Shown here piece after piece: positions 34,375 to 43,437 of a stretch of 64,000 nucleotides of DNA; position 1 is the stretch's first letter; each line of letters starts with the position of its first letter. The position numbers and the translations under genes are program-made. The notes under the pieces were generated by a model. The model had not been told where the DNA came from. It made no database searches and saw only the letters and a list, made by a program, of their open reading frames with translations. Source of the DNA: Prevotella sp. (GTDB lineage Bacteria > Bacteroidota > Bacteroidia > Bacteroidales > Bacteroidaceae); assembly GCA_017412705.1 (NCBI GenBank), contig JAFPWS010000002.1, positions 1 to 64,000 of the forward strand, read 5' to 3'.

Positions 34375-35841
34375 TTATTCCCCCATCAGGCCGTTGAGGT
34401 AGACTTCCAAGGCTGTATAGCCCTCCTTCGAAACCACCCGCTTGCCATCCTCCGGGTCAGCGGGGTTCAGCCCATGGCTACTTTCCCAATCGTCAGCCAT
34501 GCCGTCGTGGTCATTGTCCACAACAGGAGTTGCAGGGGCATAGGCAGGCCATCCCTCTGCATCGGCAGGAGAGTCGATGATGCCTTGTCGGTGGGCACTC
34601 TGTCCGCTATAGCGAGGTTGACCACTCTTGACATCCTCTATGATGCGACGCTCCACAGCATCGCGCCGCACAGTACCAGCCTTCTGCAGCACATGTTTAT
34701 AGGCCTTCTTGGCCGACTCAGCAGGGGTGAGGTAGGACTCGTACTCGGGCTTGGCGATAGGCTTGTCCTGCTTCATCTGCTCAACAGCGAAACCAGACCT
34801 GTTGCCGACCAGCGCCCAGCTATCCTTCGTCTTCCGGCCTTCCATGATGTTGTCGGCAAAGTACCACAGGGAAGGGCCTGTCAGCGTCTTTCCCTTACGG
34901 GCCTGCGAGATTTCTATCAAGACGTTATCGTCAGGATGGGCAGGACCGGGCTTATAGTAGTTGCCCACGAAGTTACACTCATGCGAACTGCCCTCGCCTG
35001 CCTCGTTCTCGCCACCATAGCACGAGTTACGCCGTCCCCAGTTGAAGTTGACATTGTTCTGGTATTCCAGGAATACGTTCTTGTCGACTTTCGGGTTGGT
35101 GGCGCCATTGATGCGGGCACTACGACTGTCGTTGCAGAAGAGCAGGTTATGGTGGAATGTGGCAGGCGAGCCTCCCCATTGGCACCCATAGCCTCGCACA
35201 CCTTTCTTGTGGCCTGCGTCGTAAAGCCCCTCGTGCACAATACACCACTGAACCGTCGTAAAGTGGTTGTCGTAGATGGTCATGTTCTCCTCGCCACTCC
35301 AGCCAAAGCAGCAGTGGTCCACTATGATGTTCCGGGCATTCTCAATGCCTATGGCACCACCCTCTATGAAGCACCGCTTTTTGTAGGCGGCATCCGTCTC
35401 GCCGTCCTCGCGTACCAGTTCCTTGACTCCCAGACGGGCGCGGATGTTGCGGATGATGACATTGTCGGAGCCTCCCAGGTTCAGCTTGCCGCCTCGTATC
35501 AGGATACCCTCGCCGGGGGCTGTCTGCCCCGCAATGGTGACATTCTTTAGCTTGGCGCGGATGGAGTTCTCACCCTTACGCTGCGGGTTAGGGCCTATCG
35601 TGATGATGCCACTGACGCGGAACACAATGGTGGCATTCTCGCGTCCTGCCTCCGTCAGTGCCCAGCGCAACGAGCCCTCGCCACTATCGTTCAGGTTCGT
35701 CACCTCCACTACCTTGCCGCCACGTCCTCCCGAGGCATACTTGCCAAAGCCCTCTGCTGTCGGGAATGCCAGCGTCTGCCCTTGTGCAAACCCTGCTGCC
35801 ACCACTATTGTGGCCAATGCTGTCAATAGCTGTTTCTTCAT
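34375..35841 (-). CDS. Secreted pectate lyase (PL1-like)
   Basis: A 488-residue beta-helix protein. The start at 35841 gives a standard signal peptide (MKKQLLTALATIVVAAGFAQG); an in-frame ATG ten codons upstream is possible. The mature protein opens FPTAEGFGKYASGGRGGKVVEVTNLNDSGEGSLRWAL, then VTIAGQTAPGEGILIRGG, NVIIRNIRARLG, NIIVDHCCFGWSGEENMTIYD and VQWCIVHEGLYDAGHKKGVRGYGCQWGG. These match PL1-type pectate lyases of Bacteroidota and are closely echoed in the middle of the protein at 38971. A DHDGMADDWE calcium-binding-like motif lies near the C-terminus. Confidence 0.88.
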   Translation of the reverse strand: MKKQLLTALATIVVAAGFAQGQTLAFPTAEGFGKYASGGRGGKVVEVTNLNDSGEGSLRWALTEAGRENATIVFRVSGIITIGPNPQRKGENSIRAKLKNVTIAGQTAPGEGILIRGGKLNLGGSDNVIIRNIRARLGVKELVREDGETDAAYKKRCFIEGGAIGIENARNIIVDHCCFGWSGEENMTIYDNHFTTVQWCIVHEGLYDAGHKKGVRGYGCQWGGSPATFHHNLLFCNDSRSARINGATNPKVDKNVFLEYQNNVNFNWGRRNSCYGGENEAGEGSSHECNFVGNYYKPGPAHPDDNVLIEISQARKGKTLTGPSLWYFADNIMEGRKTKDSWALVGNRSGFAVEQMKQDKPIAKPEYESYLTPAESAKKAYKHVLQKAGTVRRDAVERRIIEDVKSGQPRYSGQSAHRQGIIDSPADAEGWPAYAPATPVVDNDHDGMADDWESSHGLNPADPEDGKRVVSKEGYTALEVYLNGLMGE

Positions 35842-35973
35842 ATCGAGTTGAGAGTTGAGATTTAAGTCCATACCTTATTATAATAATAAGACGCGCAAGC
35901 ACGCGGATTGTACTCTTTCTTCGCCTAAAGAACAAAAACGCGCAAAAAGTTTGGCAATTTGGAGGAAAAGACG

Positions 35974-35981
35974 TATATTTG
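35974..35981 (+). promoter_or_regulatory. -7 box TATATTTG, AAA ATPase gene
   Basis: 94 nt before the ATG at 36076. Confidence 0.5.
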
Positions 35982-36007
35982 CAGCCAGAAGGAGTAAAAC
36001 GGAGTTA

Positions 36008-36047
36008 ACACTTTGTAACCAAAAGTGTAAAGCCGGCTTAACACTTT
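36008..36047. promoter_or_regulatory. ACACTTT inverted and direct repeats in the ATPase leader
   Basis: ACACTTT (36008-36014) with its complement AAAGTGT (36022-36028), and a second direct copy at 36041-36047, downstream of the -7 box. A GTAAAAC(G/A)GAGTT pair also brackets this leader. Possible operator. Confidence 0.4.
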
Positions 36048-36075
36048 TATGGAAAAAATGTAAAACAGAGTTTCT

Positions 36076-37281
36076 ATGGATAAGCTATTCGAACGTCATG
36101 ATGCCTATTTGTCGAATGTCCCAATGGATTATATTCGCGGTCTTTCGAACAATATCGACTGGGAGTCGCGCCTGATTGCCATCAAAGGCCCCAAGGGTGT
36201 GGGCAAGTCGACCTTGATGCAGCAGTATATCAAGAGTCATTTTGACACAGACGACAGGCACGTGCTGTACTGTTCGGCAGACACCAATTACTTCACAACC
36301 CATACACTCACCGATGTAGCCGACCAGTTCTGCAAAATAGGAGGGAAGCATCTTTTTATTGACGAAATACACAAGTACAAGGGGTGGAGCAGTGAAGTCA
36401 AGGAGATTTACGACCTGTACAGAGATTTGCACATCGTGCTCAGCGGCTCGTCGCTCATTCAGATAAACGACGGACAGGCAGACCTTTCGCGTCGCATCTT
36501 GGAGTACAACATGCCCGGGCTCTCCCTGCGTGAGTTTCTCAGGCTGGAACTGGGTATCGACATCCAACCCACGTCTCTGCCGGAACTGTTGGCGTCGCCC
36601 AATCAGTATTGCCAGTATGTACGTAGCCAATGTCACCCCTTGGAACACTTCCGCCGCTACTTGCAGTCAGGCTACTACCCCATCTACTTTGAAGACAAAG
36701 TGAAATACTATAACCGCTTGGAGAATGTCATCAACTACATTGTAGATGTGGAGCTGACTAAGCATCGAGGCTTAGAGGTTAGCAATACGCGAAGTATCAA
36801 GGCCCTGCTACAGGTTGTCGCGCAAATGACACCCTATGAGGTGGACATCGCCAAACTGTCGAAGGCCACTGCCATCTCGCGGCCCACCACGCTCAAATAC
36901 CTGAAGCATCTTGAAGAAGCAAACCTGGTGCGCAGGCTGTTTGCCAACCTGAGCACCGTCACCGACCTGCAGAAACCAGACAAGATGTATCTCGACAACT
37001 CCAATCTGCTTTACGCGCTTAGCCAGAACACTCCAGAGATGGGAACTGTCAGAGAAACCTTCATGGCCAACCAGTTAGCATCAGCCGGACATCATGTGGA
37101 ATATGCAGGATACAAAAAAGGTGACCTGCGAATAGACCACGATACCGTGATTGAAATCGGAGGTGCCGACAAGGGGTTCGGCCAACTGGCAGGTCAGGAG
37201 CACGCTTTTGTCGCAGCTGACGACATCGAGTCGGCCATGCTGAACAAAATCCCACTATGGGCGTTCGGGTTCCTGTACTGA
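36076..37281 (+). CDS. AAA_14/DUF4143-type ATPase
   Basis: A 401-residue ATPase. Walker A is GPKGVGKST at residues 38-46 and Walker B is LFIDEIHKYKGW (about 96-107), followed by the sensor-like LSGSSLIQI. The middle has the LREFLRLELG segment, and residues 230-290 form a winged-helix-like part (IAKLSKATAISRPTTLKYLKHLEEANLVRRL) typical of DUF4143. The C-terminal nuclease-like end has VIEIGGADKG rather than a clear D-ExK core. Such proteins are common, often single, genes of uncertain role in Bacteroidota. Confidence 0.88.
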   Translation: MDKLFERHDAYLSNVPMDYIRGLSNNIDWESRLIAIKGPKGVGKSTLMQQYIKSHFDTDDRHVLYCSADTNYFTTHTLTDVADQFCKIGGKHLFIDEIHKYKGWSSEVKEIYDLYRDLHIVLSGSSLIQINDGQADLSRRILEYNMPGLSLREFLRLELGIDIQPTSLPELLASPNQYCQYVRSQCHPLEHFRRYLQSGYYPIYFEDKVKYYNRLENVINYIVDVELTKHRGLEVSNTRSIKALLQVVAQMTPYEVDIAKLSKATAISRPTTLKYLKHLEEANLVRRLFANLSTVTDLQKPDKMYLDNSNLLYALSQNTPEMGTVRETFMANQLASAGHHVEYAGYKKGDLRIDHDTVIEIGGADKGFGQLAGQEHAFVAADDIESAMLNKIPLWAFGFLY

Positions 37282-37429
37282 CCCGGTCTTCGCATGTTTC
37301 ACATTCATCCCACTGTGACTTTCCCATATTCAAATCTGGAAATCACCGACTTCTGATGACAAAAAGGCAGCAGAAACGTCTTTATGACAACAAAAAGGCA
37401 AAAAATTTGGAGAATTGGAATAAAATCCA

Positions 37430-37437
37430 TAAATTTG
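37430..37437 (+). promoter_or_regulatory. -7 box TAAATTTG, gene at 37477
   Basis: 39 nt before the start codon. Confidence 0.5.
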
Positions 37438-37476
37438 CACGCAGAAAACTTTTAGTACTAATTAAATTATAACGTT

Positions 37477-38535
37477 ATGAAGAAAATTTTTACTCTAATT
37501 TGCATGGCCTTTGTAGCCATGAGTGTTAATGCCCAGACAGAAGAGATTTGGAAGGTCTCGCAGCTGACTTTTGTTGCTGGTGATGACGGTAGTGTACTGT
37601 CGGATATGACGTCAGCCACCAATACCACCGCTACCTTGAAGAAGGTAGAGACTCAGTATGCCTTAGAAGAGGGTGCACAGCCCACAGAGGAACAGGTAAG
37701 GGCCGACGCCACAGCCGCCCTTGAACTGCTTGACTACACTTTCACTGGTACTACTACCAACGTTACGCTCAGCGGTATCTCCACCCCTAACAGCGGGACT
37801 GCCGCCAAGGATATCTGGAAACTGGGTGGAGCAGACAATGCAAAGCTGAACAGCACCAATCTGGGCGAGGAGTGTCTGGTGGACTTCGACAACCAGTACA
37901 TCGTAGCTGGCAACGGCAACCCCGGCTTGGAGTCCTACGAGTACTTTTTCACCAACAGGGACGGCGACCGTGTAGGCCCACGCTACTATGAAACCTTCTG
38001 GACCATCGGCTGTGGTTCGCTCCCCTTGAAGGGCTGCTACTTCAAGGTCAACAGCAAGACGGCAGGAACCATCATCTTAGGCTTCTTCCTGAACAAGAAC
38101 CTTGCCTCAAATAGCCTGATTATCCTTGATGGCAGCACCAAGGCTCCTCTGGCAGCAGACAAAGTCAGCATCAGCGCATTCAGACAAAACTGCAACTATG
38201 AGGTAGAGAAGGGCAGTGCCACCAAGCTGGGTGTCTATACCCTGAATGAGAACTACTTGGTACAGAACGAAGTTATGGGTAGTGACACTAACCGTCCTTT
38301 ATATGGCTATCTATCTTTTGACATGGCTGCTAACACCGACTACTACATGTTCTCACCCAAGAGCCAGATGGGCGTTTATGGTTTCTACTTCGCTCCTGGT
38401 GGCGGCACAGGTATCTCCAACGTAAAGGCTGAGCTCGATACTGATGCTCCCGTTTACAACCTCGCCGGTCAGAAGGTTTCCAAAGACTACAAGGGTGTTG
38501 TTATCCAGAATGGTCACAAGATGATCAACAAGTAA
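37477..38535 (+). CDS. Secreted hypothetical protein with T9SS-like tail
   Basis: A 352-residue protein with a signal peptide (MKKIFTLICMAFVAMSVNA). The body is rich in small and aromatic residues with no family recognised (LLDYTFTGTTTNVTLSG, GCYFKVNSKTAGTIILGFFL). The last 28 residues, APVYNLAGQKVSKDYKGVVIQNG, are the short C-terminal sorting-type sequence (YNLAGQ-V) common on secreted Prevotella proteins. It sits between two pectin-active enzymes and may be a cell-surface protein of the same module. Confidence 0.65.
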   Translation: MKKIFTLICMAFVAMSVNAQTEEIWKVSQLTFVAGDDGSVLSDMTSATNTTATLKKVETQYALEEGAQPTEEQVRADATAALELLDYTFTGTTTNVTLSGISTPNSGTAAKDIWKLGGADNAKLNSTNLGEECLVDFDNQYIVAGNGNPGLESYEYFFTNRDGDRVGPRYYETFWTIGCGSLPLKGCYFKVNSKTAGTIILGFFLNKNLASNSLIILDGSTKAPLAADKVSISAFRQNCNYEVEKGSATKLGVYTLNENYLVQNEVMGSDTNRPLYGYLSFDMAANTDYYMFSPKSQMGVYGFYFAPGGGTGISNVKAELDTDAPVYNLAGQKVSKDYKGVVIQNGHKMINK

Positions 38536-38684
38536 GTCGGACTATTACACGCATATAAGTTTAGCGGCTTTGCACCATGCAGGGCCGCTAATTTTTCTAT
38601 TGCTATACCTTAATTCTTATTTGGCCAGATGTTATAGATGCTAACTTTTTGCCGAAAAAGTTTGGATTTTAGCTGAATTTTTGG

Positions 38685-38692
38685 TATCTTTG
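38685..38692 (+). promoter_or_regulatory. -7 box TATCTTTG, pectinase fusion gene
   Basis: 278 nt before the ATG at 38971, implying a long leader. Confidence 0.55.
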
Positions 38693-38753
38693 CTGCGTCG
38701 CAGGGTGTCATCTCTATGGAGATTCTCGGTTGAGAATGCCACGAAAGACGACC

Positions 38754-38840
38754 TTTTCCCTCCCGCCGCAAAAATTTCCCCCTACCGCTGCAAGACTTTT
38801 CCCCTCCCGCTGCAAGATATTTTCCCGCCCGCTGCAAAGC
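38754..38840. repeat. Four tandem 22-bp units with GCTGCAA
   Basis: GC(C/T)GCAA occurs at 38765, 38787, 38809 and 38831, exactly 22 bp apart, each following TTTTCCC-type pyrimidine runs. Units 3 and 4 begin AAGACTTTT and AAGATATTTT, like the AAGATGTTTT of the array at 24447. Confidence 0.85.
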
Positions 38841-38970
38841 GGTTAGGAAGGCGCTTCGCCCTCCTTTGTCTATGGTTTCGTCCTCTTTTGCCTACGGCTT
38901 CGTCGCTCGAAGGTGACATATAGAAGGGTCGTTCGTCTCTTTATAAAATAATGTATAAAAAGCAAAGAAT

Positions 38971-41900
38971 ATGAAGAAGCAAATCATGACATTGATGGTG
39001 GTGCTATTGACATGTAGCACTGCCATAGCATTGGCAACATTGCCAGGCATTCATGCACTTGTATATTACAAGGCTACAATCGTCATAGCCCCTGAAGGCG
39101 CAGGAACTGTTAATCCTATGGAATATGCTAAAGTTTTATCAGGCCAAACGCGTAGTTTTACTGCAACTGCCAATGCCGGCTATTCGTTGGAGGGTTGGTA
39201 TATTGATGGGCAACTCGTAGCGACGGACAATCCTTATTCGCATAAATTTACTGCCGACGTCACCATTACTGCCAAGTTTAAGGAGGAGCCCGCCAATACT
39301 GTTTTAGGCTTCATCAAGGCTGGTTGCGAGGGTATGGGTACAGTCTCTATCAGTCCGGAAGGAACTGCAGTTGAGGGAGGCTATAAGTATAATCATGGTA
39401 CCAATGTGACGCTGAAAGCATCACCTGCCAAGGGGCATGAGTTCGTTCGCTGGGAGGATGCCAATGGGAATAGTCTGTCTACTAATGCGACTTATAGCTT
39501 TACCATCAATGAGGATTGTGCCGTGTATGCAGTGTTCAAGGTAATGGAGAACTACAAGGCCGACCTCATCAGCTTCCCTGGTTGTGAGGGCTACGGACGC
39601 TTCACAACGGGTGGCCGCATGGTGGACAGCCGTGGTGCGAAGGTCTACTACGTCACCCGTTTAGACGATACCGGCGAGGAGGGTACCTTCCGTTGGGCAG
39701 CAACGAATGGAGATGACACACCCCGCACCATTCTCTTTAAGGTAGCAGGAACCATCTACCTGACCAAGAATGTAGACGTCAAGTCGAACACCACCATTGC
39801 GGGCCAGACGGCACCCGGTGGAGGCATCTGCTTTGCCGGCTATCGCGTAAAGCTGGGGTCGAACATCATCATCCGCCATATCCGTTTCCGTGCAGGCGAC
39901 CTGCCCAGCGCCAGTATGTCGCCGCTGGGAGTGGAAAACGTACAGAACGTCGTGCTCGACCACTGCTCCTTCTCATGGTCTATGGAAGAGAATATCACAC
40001 TCTACGACAACAAGTACACCACCGCCCAGTGGTGCATCTTTGCCGAGGGGCTCTATTGTTCAAAGAATGTGAAAGGCGTGCGCTCATATGGAGCACAATG
40101 GGGAGGTGAGCGCAGTACGATGCACCACTGCCTCTTTGCACACAACATGAGCCGCTCACCGCGATTTAATGGCGTGCGAACAGAAAACAACGACCGTCAG
40201 ATGGTCAGCGAGTTCGTCAACAACGTGATATTCAACTGGGGCAGTGTGAACGCCCTCTATGGAGGCGAGAATTACATTACCAACACAGGTGAGGATCCGG
40301 AGGGTGCAGCACCACACTACGACCGCGTCTACATGATTAACAACTACTACCGTCCAGGTCCTGCAACAAAGGCTGCAACAATCAGTAGGCGTTACTGGGT
40401 GTCAGCTTCGGGAAACAATATGAATATGGTGGGACAATGGTATCTGAGCGGTAACAAGTTTGAACTGTCAAGTAAGTTTGCACCGTCTACAAATATATGG
40501 AGCGATGCTGAGCTGCAGAAGGTTAATGAGGACAACTACTACGGATTCGTCGCTAATAATGCATCACGAGCCATGAACTTCTGGTCGCTGACGCCATCAC
40601 AGGAGCTGGCAGACAAGGCCTTGCTCACCACGATAGTAGACGAACTGCCATATAAGACCTACGAATCGGCAGACGCTGCTTATCAGAAAGTGACAACTAA
40701 GGCAGGTGCTTCGCTGCCCCGCTACGATGAGACAGATGCCCGTATCCTGGCCGAAGCTGCAGGGACAAGAGACCCGCAGTTCAAAGGCGCAGTGACTCCT
40801 TATGTTGATAAAAATGGCGACCAACAGACGGCACGCCCTCCCATGGGAATCATCAATTCACCTTACGATATCGTCCTAGCTGACCACGATGAGTTTGTTG
40901 CACTCGACGAGGCCACAAACACCGAGATTGACGTCACCTGCTATCCTCGTCTGCAGATGGACAGCTACGATTGTGGCGTGCTGGATACAGACGGTGATGG
41001 ACTGCCTGATGCCTACGAGACGGAGGTGGGTCTGAATCCCAATGACCCCAGCGATGGACCTAAGCTCAGCGCCAGCGGATACTCCAACCTTGAACTCTTC
41101 CTCAATGGCGTAGCTGACGGACAGATTGACGCCAAGCAGTATACCCAGCGCCAGCCTGTTGCCAAGATGAATGGCTTCAATGCCGTTGTAGGCGAGGGTG
41201 AGGCCTATCAGACCATCCAGGCCGCTATTGATGCCGCCCCCAACGATGCTACACCTTATTACATATTCGTAAAGAAAGGCACTTACGAAGGACATGTGCA
41301 GATTAATCGTCAGAATGTCCACTTGATGGGTCAGTCGCGTGACAATACCATTATTTCATGGAATAAGATTGCTGCTGAGGGTAACGTCGATAATACCTCT
41401 ACCATCAATGTCACCGCCAATGATGTTTCGTTCGACAATCTGACTATCCGTAACACTCGTACCGACGAAGGTCAGGCACTGGCACTCTATACCAAGGCAG
41501 ACCGCATCATCATTACCAACTGCAATCTCGAGGGATGGCAGGATACCTATCGTACTGGCAAGGACGGACACCGCCATCTGGTGCGCAATAGCAAGGTCAG
41601 CGGCACAACCGACTTTATCTATGGCGCTGGCGAGGCCTTCTTCGACGATGTGACCCTGCATGTTCTGCGTACCTCGAACGTCATTGTAGCCCCTGACCAC
41701 ATCTCGCCTAAGTATGGTTATGTGTTCCGCAATGCCACTATTACAGCAGCTCAGTCTGGCTCTACTACTGCATTGGGACGTCCTTGGGGCAATACGCCTA
41801 AGGTGGCTTTCATCAATACCCAGCTGACAAGTGGCGTCAGCATTACTGCTCAGGGCTGGAACGATATGGATGGACTGCCCTCGCAGATGGCCGAATATAA

Positions 41901-42444
41901 CACGATGGATGCCAATGGTAATGCTGTCGACCTGAGCCAGCGCAAGACATCGTTCACGAATGATGCAGGAACCACCAAGACCAGCAAGGCGGTACTTACC
42001 CCCAAGGAGGCTGACAGCCATAAACTTGACTATATGTTGCGAGGCTCTGACAATTGGGACGCTGACTGGCAGGGCTTTATCCTACCTGCGCCCACACTCA
42101 GTGTCAGCGGTCATACTGTATCGTGGAGTGATGCAACAGGCTATGCCCAGTCGTATCTGGTCATTGTCGACGGAGTAGCCTCTATCACCACTGATACCAG
42201 CGTCAACTCTGGCGGCAAGCTTGTCACAGTACAATGTGTCAGTGCCTATGGCGTTGCTGGTGAGGCTGCTTCATCTGCCAATCCGACTGCCATCAGTCAT
42301 ACCCTGTCTGATGTACAGGTGGTCAGTCGTCAGTACTTTACCCCCGACGGTCGTCAGGTACAGCGTCTGCAACACGGCCTGAACATCATTCGCGAGACGC
42401 TTGCCGACGGAACAATACGCACAACAAAAATCATGGCAAAATAA
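38971..42444 (+). CDS. Secreted pectate lyase / pectin methylesterase fusion
   Basis: A 1157-residue modular protein. After a signal peptide come two InlB/Flg_new-like repeat domains (about 30-110 and 112-190; GYSLEGWYIDGQ and GHEFVRWEDANG). Residues 199-640 are a PL1-type pectate lyase (FPGCEGYGRFTTGGR, TIAGQTAPGGGI, VVLDHCSFSWSMEENITLYD) ending in a DTDGDGLPDAYE calcium-binding motif. Residues 734-1013 are a CE8 pectin methylesterase (AYQTIQAAIDAAP, GTYEGHV, GQALALYTKAD, GWQDTYRTG, GTTDFIYGAGEAFF, LGRPWGN) with the catalytic Gln and Asp motifs. A T9SS-type tail ends the protein (FTPDGRQVQRLQHGLNII). One chain would remove methyl esters and cleave the demethylated pectin. Confidence 0.92.
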   Translation: MKKQIMTLMVVLLTCSTAIALATLPGIHALVYYKATIVIAPEGAGTVNPMEYAKVLSGQTRSFTATANAGYSLEGWYIDGQLVATDNPYSHKFTADVTITAKFKEEPANTVLGFIKAGCEGMGTVSISPEGTAVEGGYKYNHGTNVTLKASPAKGHEFVRWEDANGNSLSTNATYSFTINEDCAVYAVFKVMENYKADLISFPGCEGYGRFTTGGRMVDSRGAKVYYVTRLDDTGEEGTFRWAATNGDDTPRTILFKVAGTIYLTKNVDVKSNTTIAGQTAPGGGICFAGYRVKLGSNIIIRHIRFRAGDLPSASMSPLGVENVQNVVLDHCSFSWSMEENITLYDNKYTTAQWCIFAEGLYCSKNVKGVRSYGAQWGGERSTMHHCLFAHNMSRSPRFNGVRTENNDRQMVSEFVNNVIFNWGSVNALYGGENYITNTGEDPEGAAPHYDRVYMINNYYRPGPATKAATISRRYWVSASGNNMNMVGQWYLSGNKFELSSKFAPSTNIWSDAELQKVNEDNYYGFVANNASRAMNFWSLTPSQELADKALLTTIVDELPYKTYESADAAYQKVTTKAGASLPRYDETDARILAEAAGTRDPQFKGAVTPYVDKNGDQQTARPPMGIINSPYDIVLADHDEFVALDEATNTEIDVTCYPRLQMDSYDCGVLDTDGDGLPDAYETEVGLNPNDPSDGPKLSASGYSNLELFLNGVADGQIDAKQYTQRQPVAKMNGFNAVVGEGEAYQTIQAAIDAAPNDATPYYIFVKKGTYEGHVQINRQNVHLMGQSRDNTIISWNKIAAEGNVDNTSTINVTANDVSFDNLTIRNTRTDEGQALALYTKADRIIITNCNLEGWQDTYRTGKDGHRHLVRNSKVSGTTDFIYGAGEAFFDDVTLHVLRTSNVIVAPDHISPKYGYVFRNATITAAQSGSTTALGRPWGNTPKVAFINTQLTSGVSITAQGWNDMDGLPSQMAEYNTMDANGNAVDLSQRKTSFTNDAGTTKTSKAVLTPKEADSHKLDYMLRGSDNWDADWQGFILPAPTLSVSGHTVSWSDATGYAQSYLVIVDGVASITTDTSVNSGGKLVTVQCVSAYGVAGEAASSANPTAISHTLSDVQVVSRQYFTPDGRQVQRLQHGLNIIRETLADGTIRTTKIMAK

Positions 42445-42580
42445 GGATTAGCCACATCAGCAGGAGCAAGCTCAACAGGCTTGCTTCTGTTGTTTCTTGC
42501 ATAAATATCCGGGTTTGCTTAATTTTCGAAAGAAAATGTTAAAAAAAAGGCAAAAGTGTTGGAGGTATAAAATATAATGC

Positions 42581-42588
42581 CTATATTT
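42581..42588 (+). promoter_or_regulatory. -7 box TATATTTG, 34-residue peptide gene
   Basis: 56 nt before the ATG at 42645. Confidence 0.55.
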
Positions 42589-42644
42589 GCAATGTGATTC
42601 AAACTGATTTACTAACAAACTAACTAATTTGGAGGACAACAACT

Positions 42645-42749
42645 ATGAGAACTCAAAAGATGCACAACGAAGAGGAGTTTGAACTGGACAACCAGTACAA
42701 CGAGGAGGACCGTTACATGCGCAATGATTCCAGCATTTGGTACAACTAA
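42645..42749 (+). CDS. Small acidic peptide, 34 residues
   Basis: A short gene supported by its own -7 box and by GGAGG 9 nt before the ATG, a strong Shine-Dalgarno sequence that is rare in this window. The product is highly acidic and aromatic-ended (MRTQKMHNEEEFELDNQYNE at the N-terminus, ending SSIWYN) with no signal peptide or membrane segment. No family recognised. It lies alone between the pectinase fusion and the gene at 42819, whose own promoter follows. Confidence 0.6.
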   Translation: MRTQKMHNEEEFELDNQYNEEDRYMRNDSSIWYN

Positions 42750-42806
42750 AATGGTAAATTAAACGAATTAGACAAACTTTTATTTGGTAATTCGCTTTCT
42801 TATTCG

Positions 42807-42814
42807 TAACTTTG
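42807..42814 (+). promoter_or_regulatory. -7 box TAACTTTG, gene at 42819
   Basis: 4 nt before the ATG; same arrangement as mnmA (TAACTTTGCnGCATG). Confidence 0.6.
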
Positions 42815-42818
42815 CTGC

Positions 42819-43397
42819 ATGAAAGAGCAACAATGGAGCGAGAATGTAATCCTTGTCGACGCTGACTACGTCGACAAGGTTGCTTTTGACCTTATCGTAA
42901 ACTTTGAGCGCATGATAGGACGTCCCATTCCAAAGGCCGATATGGCCCGCTGGCTGGAGTGCGTGGCGCTGGATGGAGGACTGCGTGAAGGCAAAAACGA
43001 CATCCAGGTGGTATTGCTACATCAAGGAAAGCAGATGGAGAACTTTCAGCCGGGAGCCTTCGAGCAACTCGACGGCAAGGCCTTCATGGGCCCGTTGGGC
43101 GAGTTTCTCATCAGCTGTGTCGTGGTGGAGGATATGGTGACGATGGAAGATCTTTTCATTGACTCCATGCAGGTCATCAGCAATGCAGCAGAGGTCAGAC
43201 GTCTGATAGTCGTTCCTGATGCGGAACATATATACAATAAGGTACGCGAAGGTCTTCGGCATGCTGATGACGAGAAGCGCATCACGGTGTTGGCCATGCA
43301 GCCCATGCAGGGTGGAAACTTCCGGCAGGAGATTCTGGGCTACTCGCTGATGGCGGCACTGGGCATCAAAGGCGAAGAAATCAACAAGATGTCGTAA
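42819..43397 (+). CDS. DUF6621-like cytoplasmic protein
   Basis: A 192-residue soluble protein, NVILVDADYVDKVAFDLIVNFERMIGRPIPKADMARWLECVALDGG at the start, QVVLLHQGKQ in the middle and a C-terminal helix ending KGEEINKMS. It resembles the Bacteroidota family DUF6621 of unknown function. It lies 40 bp upstream of the dehydrogenase gene and is probably co-transcribed with it. Its predicted mRNA is leaderless. Confidence 0.6.
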   Translation: MKEQQWSENVILVDADYVDKVAFDLIVNFERMIGRPIPKADMARWLECVALDGGLREGKNDIQVVLLHQGKQMENFQPGAFEQLDGKAFMGPLGEFLISCVVVEDMVTMEDLFIDSMQVISNAAEVRRLIVVPDAEHIYNKVREGLRHADDEKRITVLAMQPMQGGNFRQEILGYSLMAALGIKGEEINKMS

Positions 43398-43437
43398 TAT
43401 TGAAATATCGTAATAACGAAAAAACAAGAATAAGACT

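Larger units (their letters stand above)
38536..38970. other. 435-bp leader and intergenic region before the pectinase fusion
   Basis: Holds the -7 box at 38685, then a predicted 278-nt 5' leader that contains four tandem 22-bp units. The short open frames here (for example 38681-38923) follow the repeat and are not taken as genes. Confidence 0.6.

Noticed and set aside
36770-36785. A further GGTTAG-type element in the AAA ATPase gene (TTAGAGGTTAG)
   Set aside because: A single short match without an opposed arm, in a segment that aligns as ordinary protein (LEVSN); probably chance.
38681-38923. Short plus-strand open frame in the pectinase leader
   Set aside because: It only translates the 22-bp repeats and lies in the predicted leader.
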